Positions 45,223-54,100 of a stretch of 64,000 nt of DNA are shown piece after piece. The DNA comes from Rhodococcus sp. OK302 (GTDB taxonomy: Bacteria; Actinomycetota; Actinomycetes; Mycobacteriales; Mycobacteriaceae): positions 372,001 through 436,000 of the forward strand of contig NZ_NPJZ01000001.1 of NCBI RefSeq assembly GCF_002245895.1. The letters are read 5' to 3'. Both the position numbers and the translations under genes were made by a program. Position 1 is the first letter of the stretch. Each line of letters begins with the position of its first letter. The notes under the pieces are model-generated. The model worked only from the letters and a program-made list of their open reading frames with translations. It was not told where the DNA came from and searched no databases.

Positions 45223-45272
45223 CTGCTGTGCGCCTTTATTAACCCTCCTACGTTAAGAAAGGCGCACAGCAG
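45223..45272 (+). promoter_or_regulatory. 15-bp stem-loop abutting a start codon
   Basis: CTGCTGTGCGCCTTT (45223-45237) pairs perfectly with 45258-45272, and an inner TTAAC/GTTAA pair extends it. The 3' arm ends at the base before the ATG and contains the only ribosome-site-like AAAGG. No T-run follows, so it looks like translational control rather than a terminator. Confidence 0.6.
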
Positions 45273-45731
45273 ATGAGCGTCGATATCAACACTCTTCTCG
45301 CCGAACGCGAGATCACCCGCTCCATTTCCCAATTCGCTCGAGCCATGGACGCTCGCGATTGGGACGAACTTCACCGGATCATGACGCCGGACGCCACCGC
45401 CGAACTCGGTACCGGAACTCTGAGCGGTCCTGCCGAAGTTGTGACCGCCATCCGATCATTCCTCGACGAGTGCGGTCCCACCCAGCATTTGATCGGAAAC
45501 GTGCTTGTCGACGTCGACGGTGACCGCGCCACCAGCCGTGCCTATGTCAGCGACATGCACTTGGGCACCGGCAGCAAAGCGCATCTGAACTTCGCCACCC
45601 TCGGCGATTATCACGATTCCTGGGCCCGGGTCGACGGCACGTGGCGAATGACGCACCGCACCAAGCATTCACACGGAATCCGCGGCTCCATCGAGGTTTT
45701 GGGCGCCGGACCCAGCGGCTGGCGTCGCTGA
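45273..45731 (+). CDS. SnoaL-like/NTF2-fold protein
   Basis: A 152-aa protein of the SnoaL_4 type: an N-terminal helix pair (REITRSISQFARAMDARDWDEL), TPDATAELG and a C-terminal beta-sheet (SWARVDGTWRMTHRTK). The fold includes steroid isomerases, dehydratases and binding proteins. In the kshA cluster an isomerase or dehydratase-like role is possible but unproven. Its ribosome site lies inside the stem-loop at 45223-45272. Its 3' end overlaps the convergent SGNH gene by 63 bp. Confidence 0.8.
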   Translation: MSVDINTLLAEREITRSISQFARAMDARDWDELHRIMTPDATAELGTGTLSGPAEVVTAIRSFLDECGPTQHLIGNVLVDVDGDRATSRAYVSDMHLGTGSKAHLNFATLGDYHDSWARVDGTWRMTHRTKHSHGIRGSIEVLGAGPSGWRR

Positions 45732-46325
45732 GCTTCCCTCGATCCAGGCCAACCAGGTCGGCGTCAGCAACTGCGTGAACACCTCGTAGCCGCCGCGTCC
45801 CGGATGCGCTCCGTCGCCCTCGGCCACCTGCCGCATCCAGAGCTCGTTCGCCCGAAGATCGTCGAAAACACTGCAGTACTGAATATTCTGCTGTTCGCAC
45901 ATCGCGGCGAAGTCCTCGTCCAGCATTCGCGTACGTTCGTTCTGTAATTCATCGAAGACCGGTGGTGGACCAACTACCCACAACTGCCAGCCCTGTCGTT
46001 TCGCCAATTCCGTCATCGAGCGGAGATTGGATACCGACTCCGCACGTTCGACCCGAGTCTCGCCGCCCTCTTCCGTCGTATCGTTAACTCCGCACGAGAA
46101 CACCACCCGGGCGTCGCAACCGCGAGGCAGCCGGGCTTGCGCTTCCACAAACCAGCGGGCTTCGATGTCCCGCGTTGTCTGCCGACGCACTCCGAGGTTG
46201 TAGCTGGTAATCGGACCACCCGGCACAGCCGACGCAAGCCGACCGGCCCAGCCTCGGTGGTCAGGGTCACCCACACCCGCGACAAACGAGTCGCCGATGA
46301 AACACACACGAGTATCTTTTTGCAC
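45669..46325 (-). CDS. SGNH/GDSL-type hydrolase
   Basis: A 218-aa protein with the GDSL block FIGDSFVAGVGDP (nucleophile Ser), the Gly block YNLGVRRQT, the Asn block SCGVNDTTEEGG and the His block GDGAHPGRGGYEVF. No signal peptide is evident, so it is probably a cytoplasmic esterase or lipase. The start is GTG with a weak ribosome site. It converges on the SnoaL-like gene with a 63-bp antisense overlap. Confidence 0.82.
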   Translation of the reverse strand: MQKDTRVCFIGDSFVAGVGDPDHRGWAGRLASAVPGGPITSYNLGVRRQTTRDIEARWFVEAQARLPRGCDARVVFSCGVNDTTEEGGETRVERAESVSNLRSMTELAKRQGWQLWVVGPPPVFDELQNERTRMLDEDFAAMCEQQNIQYCSVFDDLRANELWMRQVAEGDGAHPGRGGYEVFTQLLTPTWLAWIEGSSATPAAGSGAQNLDGAADSV

Positions 46326-46390
46326 CTACCGATGCTCTCACCCCGAAAAATCAGTCGCAGAACCACGTACCGCCGTGATGAGATGGCACG

Positions 46391-46969
46391 ATGCAGATCT
46401 CTGTTCGCCCGTTGTCTACCGATGACCTCGACCGTGCGTCGGAGGTGCTCGGCGAGGCCTTTGCCGACTATCCCTGGACCAACTGGTGTGTAGCGGAGGA
46501 CTCTCACGTCGAACGAGTCACCTCGTTGCAGCGCATCTATCTCGAGCACATGGCGCTGCCGCACGGGAAGGCCTACATCGACGCGGGCGGCAACGGCGTC
46601 GCGGCATTCCTTCCTCCGGATGTGCCGGAGCCCGCCGGAGACGTACTGGCAAAGATCATGGAACTACACGGCGACAGGCTCGAACGGATCGTCGCCGCCG
46701 AGGAGCAGTTGGCAGACCTTCCGGTCCTCGAGAATGCCTGGTCGTTGGCCACAATCGGCACGACACCGTCCTCGCGTGGGACGGGACTGGGTACAGCGCT
46801 CCTGAAACATGGTTTGGCAGAACTTGATCGGACCGGGCAATCCTGCTGGCTCGACACATCCACCGAACGGAACCTGCCGTTGTATCAGCGATTCGGTTTC
46901 ACTGCCGTTGGGCACCTGACGCTCGGTGACGGGCCTGAAGTCTGGCGCATGCACAGACGCCGGTATTAG
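46391..46969 (+). CDS. GNAT-family N-acetyltransferase
   Basis: A 192-aa protein with the acetyl-CoA loop TTPSSRGTGLGTALLKHGLA and a C-terminal QRFGFTAVGHLTL typical of single-domain GNAT enzymes of the Rv1347-like type. The substrate is unknown. It stands alone between convergent and divergent neighbours. Confidence 0.82.
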   Translation: MQISVRPLSTDDLDRASEVLGEAFADYPWTNWCVAEDSHVERVTSLQRIYLEHMALPHGKAYIDAGGNGVAAFLPPDVPEPAGDVLAKIMELHGDRLERIVAAEEQLADLPVLENAWSLATIGTTPSSRGTGLGTALLKHGLAELDRTGQSCWLDTSTERNLPLYQRFGFTAVGHLTLGDGPEVWRMHRRRY

Positions 46970-47066
46970 TCTCGCCATCACCGAACCACATCTTGTAGAC
47001 ATCAAGAGCGTTCTACCACAACGTCTTCCCGGAAGTTCCGCGAAACGCCCGTCTGAGATCAGCCCG

Positions 47067-47840
47067 TCAACGCTCGAAGGTGCCTTCGAGCCGGTTGCGC
47101 GATCCCGGATGTATGAGCCTGGCTGCGCTCACCAATCCTGTGGCCGACCAGGTTCGGCGGCGAATCAGCAGGCAAGGTTCCGACTTGGCGATGCCCAGCA
47201 ACTTGCACTCTTCTGCACTACCCAGCACTGCTTCGACCACGTGTTCACCTCGAACCAACGGAGCCACTTCGCTGAGGTAGTTGTTGGGTGTTATTGCCGT
47301 GAAATCTTGTGTGAGATAACCGGGTGCCTCGACTGGGTTCACGAAACGTTCCTCCACCTGAATGGGGACGTTGTCTTCGAAGTGAACCAAAAGCGAGTGG
47401 AAAACCTTTCGCCCCAACGAATCGCGGATGAACGAGTCCTTGCCGTCCGTGGTCTCCTCGCGAATGAACACCACTTCGGTTCGGTGCCGGTGACCACGCT
47501 CCTGAATTTCGTCGGCGATGTTCTTCACCTCGAATAGCGGGGAAGCCGCTTTGGCCGCAGCAACAAATGTTCCGACGCCCATCATTCGGACGATCAGCCC
47601 GTCGGTGGTGAGCTCACGTAGTGCACGGTTGATAGTCATCCGGGAAAGCCCGAGCGCACCGACCAGTTGATTTTCCGAAGGTAGCTGATACCCCTCGGGC
47701 CACTGACCTGAATTAATCTGCGACACAACCAGGTTCTTCACACGCTCGTACGCCGGCGCCGAATCAGCACTGCTATTGCGGTACAACACAGCAAGCTGCG
47801 CGTCCACCTCTGCCATCGCCATCTTCACGTACCTGTCCAT
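47067..47840 (-). CDS. hutC: HutC-type GntR-family repressor of histidine utilisation
   Basis: A 257-aa protein: N-terminal GntR winged helix (AYERVKNLVVSQINSGQW, YQLPSENQLVGALGLSRMT, VGTFVA) and a C-terminal UTRA domain that would bind urocanate in HutC proteins (LGRKVFHSLLVHFEDNVPIQ, ITPNNYLSEVAPL). The ATG at 47840 has GAGG 6 nt upstream; 47822 is an alternative. It lies directly downstream of hutH, separated by a strong hairpin, and the neighbours leave little doubt about its pathway. Its likely operators are at 51091-51117 and 55981-56006. Confidence 0.88.
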   Translation of the reverse strand: MDRYVKMAMAEVDAQLAVLYRNSSADSAPAYERVKNLVVSQINSGQWPEGYQLPSENQLVGALGLSRMTINRALRELTTDGLIVRMMGVGTFVAAAKAASPLFEVKNIADEIQERGHRHRTEVVFIREETTDGKDSFIRDSLGRKVFHSLLVHFEDNVPIQVEERFVNPVEAPGYLTQDFTAITPNNYLSEVAPLVRGEHVVEAVLGSAEECKLLGIAKSEPCLLIRRRTWSATGLVSAARLIHPGSRNRLEGTFER

Positions 47841-47907
47841 CGAATACCTCGACGAGTGCGTCGCCAGTGGGCACAGTCTATCGGCTCGAGTACGGAGAAT
47901 AAGGCAG

Positions 47908-47949
47908 ATGCGGCGAACGGACGACGCCGATGTCGTCCGTTCGCCGCAT
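47908..47949. terminator. Hairpin between hutH and hutC
   Basis: An 18-bp perfect stem (ATGCGGCGAACGGACGAC) with a 6-nt loop, 13 nt past the hutH stop on the minus strand. No T-run follows directly. It should separate hutH from hutC transcription. Confidence 0.7.
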
Positions 47950-47961
47950 TCTTCTGTCGTG

Positions 47962-49542
47962 TCAGTCCAGTACGCCGATGACTTCTTCCACGCACTGGAG
48001 CAGTGCGCCCGTTTCGGCGAGAACCACGACGGCCTCGATTTCCGGCGCAAGGTACCTGTCCGGGCCGGGGCCTTCTACATGCTCACGAATAAGTGCATGC
48101 ACAGCGCCTGTTGCCGGAGACGGCTCCAGCGGTTTACGGAAATCGAGAGCTCGCGCTGCTGTGAGCGCCTCGATTGCCAGCACTCGGGTGAGCCCGTCGA
48201 CCGATTTGCGCAACTTGCGTGCCGAAGACCAACCCATCGACACGTGATCTTCCTGCATCGCCGACGACGGGATGGAGTCGACACTCGCCGGAGCCGCCAA
48301 CCGCTTGAGTTCGGAGACGATCGCAGCCTGTGTGTACTGAGCGATCATGTGTCCGCTGTCCACGCCCGGGTCCGCCGCCAGGAACGGAGGCAGACCGTGA
48401 CTGCGAGACTTGTCGAGAAAGCGATCCGTGCGCCGCTCGCTCATACTCGCAACATCTGCCGTCACGATGGCCAGGAAATCCAATACATAGGCAACCGGTG
48501 CACCGTGAAAATTGCCGTTGGACTCGACGCGGCCGTCGAGCGTAACGACGGGATTATCTACAGCACTTGCTAATTCGCACTCAGCGACGCGACGGGCGTG
48601 ATCCAATGTGTCGCGGGCCCCTCCCGCAACCTGGGGAGCGCAGCGCAGCGAGTAGGCATCCTGCACAACGGTGCAATCGTCGTTTGCATGGCTGGCGACG
48701 ATACCCGAGTTCGCAAGTACACGACGCATGTTCCCGGCCGATACAGCTTGTCCGGTTTGCGGACGGAGGGCCTGCAGGTCCGCAGCGAAGACCTTGTCCG
48801 TTCCGAGCAATCCTTCGACGCTCATGGCCGCAGTGATGTCGCACAGCCGGAGGAGCTTGTCGAGATCATGGCAGGCGAGAACAAGCATGCCGAGCATGCC
48901 GTCGGTGCCGTTGATGAGAGCCAATCCCTCCTTCTCCTCCAACACCACCGGTTGCAAACCCGCTTTGGCCAGCGCGTCTGCCGCCGGCATCAACTGGCCG
49001 TTCGCGTCACGTACCGTGCCTTCTCCGATGACCGCGAGGGCGACGTGCGACAACGGCGCCAGGTCTCCGGAACATCCGAGGCTTCCGTACTCGTACACCA
49101 CCGGAGTGATTCCGGCAGAGAGCATTCCGGCATACGCTTGCGCGACGACCGGACGAACTCCGGTGCGGCCGGTCGCCAAGGTCGACAACCTGAGCAACAT
49201 CAGCGCACGAACGACTTCGCGCTCCACCTCAGGGCCTGAACCTGCCGCGTGAGAGCGAACGAGGCTGCGCTGCAGTTGCGCTCGCAACTCGACCGGAATG
49301 TGACGCGTCGCAAGGGCGCCGAACCCTGTGGATACTCCGTAGACCGGTTCGGGTGCCTGGGCGAGAGCTTCGATCCTCAACCGCGTCTCACCGATGATCG
49401 CCAGCGAATCTGCTGAGAGTTCCACGCTGAAGCCGTGGCGTGCGACGTTGACTACGTCTTCGGGCAGGACTGGTCCGGTTCCGACCACAACTTTGCCGTT
49501 CACGGTCAGCTCCTCGTGGTTTCGAAGGGTATCTGTAGCCAT
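47962..49542 (-). CDS. hutH: Histidine ammonia-lyase
   Basis: A 526-aa enzyme converting L-histidine to urocanate and ammonia, first step of the Hut pathway. It has YGVSTGFGALATR with the conserved catalytic Tyr, and the MIO-forming loop GSLGCSGDLAPL at residues 153-164. The triad is Cys-Ser-Gly (C157-S158-G159) rather than the usual Ala-Ser-Gly; Ser, which forms the cyclised centre, and Gly are kept. Of three in-frame ATGs, 49542 has GGAGAAG at proper spacing. It lies 50 nt after the permease gene, probably in the same transcript. Confidence 0.93.
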   Translation of the reverse strand: MATDTLRNHEELTVNGKVVVGTGPVLPEDVVNVARHGFSVELSADSLAIIGETRLRIEALAQAPEPVYGVSTGFGALATRHIPVELRAQLQRSLVRSHAAGSGPEVEREVVRALMLLRLSTLATGRTGVRPVVAQAYAGMLSAGITPVVYEYGSLGCSGDLAPLSHVALAVIGEGTVRDANGQLMPAADALAKAGLQPVVLEEKEGLALINGTDGMLGMLVLACHDLDKLLRLCDITAAMSVEGLLGTDKVFAADLQALRPQTGQAVSAGNMRRVLANSGIVASHANDDCTVVQDAYSLRCAPQVAGGARDTLDHARRVAECELASAVDNPVVTLDGRVESNGNFHGAPVAYVLDFLAIVTADVASMSERRTDRFLDKSRSHGLPPFLAADPGVDSGHMIAQYTQAAIVSELKRLAAPASVDSIPSSAMQEDHVSMGWSSARKLRKSVDGLTRVLAIEALTAARALDFRKPLEPSPATGAVHALIREHVEGPGPDRYLAPEIEAVVVLAETGALLQCVEEVIGVLD

Positions 49543-49592
49543 ATTCTTCTCCATATTCATATCGGTACAACTCGTTTCAACATTCGTAGCTG

Positions 49593-51014
49593 TTATTTCA
49601 CTTCAGCAACCACCGTCGCCTGATCGTCAACCGTCTTGTCTCCCGCCGCCGCGTTGCCAAGCTTCGGAGTCACCCACAGTCGATACGCCGCACCGAGCAA
49701 CACCAGCCAGATCACGCCCACGACAAGCGCGATCCGCGTGTCTTCCATGAACGCCAGCACTCCGATAACGAAGACGAGGAACCCGATTGCAAAGAATTGC
49801 GCATACGGCCAGAACGGGACTTTGAACTTCAGGTCAGCGGTCTCATCGGCAGTCAATTCCCGTCGAGAACGCAACTGGGACAACAGAATCATCAGCCAAA
49901 CGAAGACGGTGGCAAAGGTAGCGATCGATGCGATAACCAGGAACACGTCGTCCGGAATCAAGTAGTTCAGCACAACGCCGAGCAACAATGCGACGGTCAT
50001 GATCACGACGGTCATCCAGGGGACTCCGTTGCGTGAGACCTGACCCATAACCTTCGGGGCATGTCCTGCTTGCGCCAAACCGAACATCATTCGGCCGGCG
50101 CCGAAGATGTCACTGTTGATCGCGGACAGCGCTGCAGTGATAACGACGACGTTCAGAACAGTAGCGGCAGGTGCAATACCCAGACCTTGGAAAATCTGCA
50201 CAAAGGGACTTCCGGACGAACCGATCGACTGCCACGGGTTGATCACCATGATCACTGCCAGCGTCAACACGTAGAACAGGATGATGCGGACCGGCACGGT
50301 GTTGATGGCACGCGGGATGGTCGTCTCCGGGTTTTCTGCTTCACCGGCTGTAACGCCGATAATCTCGGCGCCGCCGAAAGCGAACATCACGATCGCGAAA
50401 CACCCGATGAATCCGCCGAACCCCGTCGCGAAGAATCCTCCGCCCGACCACAGGTTACTCACGCCCTGGCTGGTGTCATGGATACCGAAACCGAAGATGA
50501 TGATGGCGATGCCGCCGACGATCATCGCCACGATGGCAGTGACCTTGATCAAGGTGAACCAGAACTCCACTTCACCGAAGACCTTGACGCTCAGCAGGTT
50601 AATGGCACCGATGAAGAACACGATTGCCAAAACCCAGATCCACCGTGGCACTTCCGGAAACCAGAACCCCATGTAGACGCCGAACGCGGTGACGTCCGCG
50701 AGTGCCACGATGATCATTTCGAACGTATACGTCCACCCGGTCACGAAACCGGCGAAGGGTCCGAGATACCGGTGCGCATATTCACCGAAAGATCCGGAGA
50801 CGGGGTTGCTCACCGACATTTCCCCGAGCGCCCGCAGAACGATGTAGATCACCAGGCCACCGATGAGGTAGGCCAGCAAGACCGACGGTCCGGCTTGCTG
50901 AATGGCGGCAGCGGAGCCGTAGAAGAGTCCGGTCCCGATAGCCGAACCCAATGCGATAAACCGAATATGTCGAGCCGTCAGCCCCCTGGTCAGAACATCT
51001 GTACTGGCTTTCAC
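49593..51014 (-). CDS. APC-family amino acid permease, probably histidine uptake
   Basis: A protein of about 473 aa with 12 hydrophobic segments. The first contains [18 protein letters not shown], the amino acid permease signature, and later [30 protein letters not shown]. It resembles the ProY/HutT subgroup. The GTG at 51014 has GGGGGA 7 nt upstream. It lies upstream of hutH and 77 bp downstream of the putative HutC site, so import of histidine is the natural reading; substrate is inferred from context. Confidence 0.88.
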   Translation of the reverse strand: MKASTDVLTRGLTARHIRFIALGSAIGTGLFYGSAAAIQQAGPSVLLAYLIGGLVIYIVLRALGEMSVSNPVSGSFGEYAHRYLGPFAGFVTGWTYTFEMIIVALADVTAFGVYMGFWFPEVPRWIWVLAIVFFIGAINLLSVKVFGEVEFWFTLIKVTAIVAMIVGGIAIIIFGFGIHDTSQGVSNLWSGGGFFATGFGGFIGCFAIVMFAFGGAEIIGVTAGEAENPETTIPRAINTVPVRIILFYVLTLAVIMVINPWQSIGSSGSPFVQIFQGLGIAPAATVLNVVVITAALSAINSDIFGAGRMMFGLAQAGHAPKVMGQVSRNGVPWMTVVIMTVALLLGVVLNYLIPDDVFLVIASIATFATVFVWLMILLSQLRSRRELTADETADLKFKVPFWPYAQFFAIGFLVFVIGVLAFMEDTRIALVVGVIWLVLLGAAYRLWVTPKLGNAAAGDKTVDDQATVVAEVK

Positions 51015-51090
51015 AATCGAATCCCCCTGCGTGAGTGGTTCCCTGGGTGACAACCGCACGCCCTGATGTGTGGTGAGTCACAATCGATGA

Positions 51091-51117
51091 CTATATGTAT
51101 AGTCGTGTATATACAAG
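51091..51117 (-). promoter_or_regulatory. Putative HutC operator upstream of permease-hutH
   Basis: On the minus strand it reads TTGTATATACA then CGACTATACAT. It shares TTGT-TATACA-GACTATACAT with 55981-56006. The core TGTATATACA is palindromic and TATACA repeats at a 10-bp period. Confidence 0.6.
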
Positions 51118-51168
51118 TTCGTCAATGGCTTCCGCCCACCAATTTTCGGTGGACGGACCGGAGACGGG

Positions 51169-54100
51169 TTACGCCACCATGCGCCGCAGGAGTCCAGTCG
51201 CTACGGACAGTGCCGCAAGGTCCCGATGCCCCGACGCGTCGAACTCCGCAAATGCGGCACGCGCCCGAACAACCTTCGAACTGTTCCGGGCCTCCCATTC
51301 CGCAATCATCAACTCTGCCGAATCCTCCGGAAGTCCGTCGCTGAGCACGTTCAAGCACAAAGTCCGAACGGCCGCATACAATTCGTCACGTAATGACAAG
51401 CGCGCCAGAGTATTCCACCGATTATCTCGCGCCAGGCCCGAGACGCCGGAGAGCAGTCGCCCCAGACCGACATGCTCCACCAACCGGAAGTAGAGTTCGC
51501 CGACCTCCGGCACATTTCGTCCCGACGTTTCCGCAATCTCTACGACGTCGAGAAGCCCGAACTGATCGAGCAGACTCTGCACACGATGGGCCAGGGCCTC
51601 CGGAGCGCCGCGTTCCATCGAGTCCTCGACACGATCACGTAGACGCTCGGCCTCGGACCCGACCAACCAGTGGGGCACCACATCAGCCACCGCAGCCACC
51701 CGGTCCCGGAAACGTGCCGTCTCGGCCCCCAGATCCAACGGTTGGGGCCTCCGCGTGAGCATCCAGCGTGAGGCCCTGTCCAACAGTCTGCGCGTCACCA
51801 GCGTCAACTGGTCGGATACCGCCGGACCAACGTCAGCCGTACGAATATCCCGCCACAACCTCGGCAGGTCGAACACTGCACAGGCTAGGACAAAGGCGCG
51901 CACTGCGTCTTCTTCGTCGGCTCCGACCTCGTCAGCGATCCGGAAGACGTACGACAGTCCACCGTGGTCGACAACTTCGTTGGTCAATACCGTCGCAACG
52001 ATGTCGCGACGCAATGGATGCCTCCCGATCGACTCTGCGTAGTTCTGTTGCAACGGCTGAGGAAAGTAGCCGATCAGCGTCGGAACAAATGCCACGTCGT
52101 CGAGGAGGCTCCCCGCCAACAACTTTCGTTTCAGATCGAGTTTCACATACGCCATCACCACTGCCAACTCCGGCGAGGAAAGCCCGGATTCGGATTTTGC
52201 AAGCGCCCCCATCGATACTTTGCTCGGCAACCCTTCCAATGCCCGATCCAATGCTCCCGACTTCTCCAACCGAGAGATAAGTCGGCCGTTCACACCGAGT
52301 AGTGCGGCGGACTCCGACCGAGCAATCCCCAAAACCTCGTTCTGAGATTCGTTGTCTGCCAATACCAATGCTGATACTTCAGCTGCCATCGAGGCCAGCA
52401 GCGGATCACGGTCCGCAGAGGCCAACACATTCGCGCCGACCAGACCGTCGAGCAGAATCTTGATATTCACTTCGTGGTCGGAACAATCCACTCCGGCCGA
52501 ATTGTCGACCGCATCGGTGTTGATTTTTCCACCAGCTCGAGCGAACTCGATACGCCCGGCCTGGGTAAATCCCAGGTTTCCACCCTCACCGACCACCCGG
52601 GCGCGCACTGTAGCCGCGTCGATCCGCACCGCGTCATTTCCTTTGTCGCCCACCGACAAATCGGTCTCTGATGCAGCCTTGACATAGGTACCGATCCCAC
52701 CGTTCCACATCAGATCGACCGGCGCTCTCAGAATGGCATGCACCAGCTCCGGCGGCGACAGTTCCGTCACCGCCTCACTCAAACCCAATGCCCGACGCAC
52801 CGGCTCACCGATCGGCACCGATTTCACCGAACGCGCGTACACACCTCCACCGGCACTGATTGTCGACGGGTCGTAGTCGGCCCAGGACGAGCGGGACAGA
52901 CTGAACAGTCGCTGTCGTTCCGCAAACGAGGACGCGGCCGCTGGATTCGGATCCAGGAATATGTGTCGATGGTCGAAGGCTGCTATCAGACGAATGTGCG
53001 AGCTGCAGAGCATTCCGTTTCCGAAAACGTCGCCGCTCATATCGCCGATTCCCACCGCCGTGAAGTCGTCACGCGCAGTGTCGATACCCAGCTCACGGAA
53101 ATGCCTTGTGACGCTGGACCACGCGCCCTTCGCGGTGATCCCCAATGCCTTGTGGTCGTAGCCGACGGACCCACCCGATGCAAAGGCGTCACCGAGCCAG
53201 AAGTTGTACTGCGCAGCTACAGCATTGGCGATATCGGAGAACTTGGCTGTGCCCTTGTCTGCCGCCACCACCAGATAGGTGTCGTCGCCGTCCCACCGCA
53301 CCACTCTCGCGGCCGGCACCACATCGCCGCTCCGGGAATCAACATTGTCGGTGACGTCGAGCATCGCACTGATGAAGGATTTGTAGCAGCGAATCCCCTC
53401 AGCTGACAAAGCTTCTCGATCGAGGTCGCCTACGCCCGTAGGAGTTGGCGGATTCTTGACTACAAATCCACCCTTGGCGCCCGCCGGAACAATGACGGCA
53501 TTCTTGACTGCCTGCGCCTTGACCAGACCGAGTACTTCGGTACGGAAATCCTCGCGACGATCCGACCATCGAAGCCCTCCGCGGGCAACAGCACCCCATC
53601 GCATGTGCACGCCGGCTACCTGCGCGCCGTAGACAAAGATTTCGAATTTCGGTCGAGGAGAGGGAAGTTCGTCGATGGATTCCGAATCGAACTTGAACGA
53701 CACGCAGCCTTCACCCACGCTGCCGAAGCGGTCACCCCGCACGTAGAAATTGGTCCGCAGAGTCGAGCGAATCAGCCCGAACATTGCACGGAGAATGCGA
53801 TCCGCATCCATTCCCGATACCTCTGCGATAGCCGATTCCACCGCCGCAGTGACTATCTCGGCCCCTTCCCCTCCCCCCTCTGGGTCGAAGCGGACGGCGA
53901 ACAGTTCGGTGAGCAACACCGATATCTCCGGATGTCCGCACAGTACCGTCGCTATGTGGCCCGCACTGTACGAGAAACCTGTCTGTTGCAAGAACTCCAC
54001 ATACGCCCGCAGCATCACAACTTCGCGCCACGTCGATCCGGTTCGGGAAATCAGTTCGTTCAGCGCATCCACTTCGGCCGTGCCGGTCCACATCGCCCGG

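Noticed and set aside
50061..51050. Plus-strand open frame opposite the permease
   Set aside because: His/Asp-rich composition is the mirror of membrane segments; no start signal.
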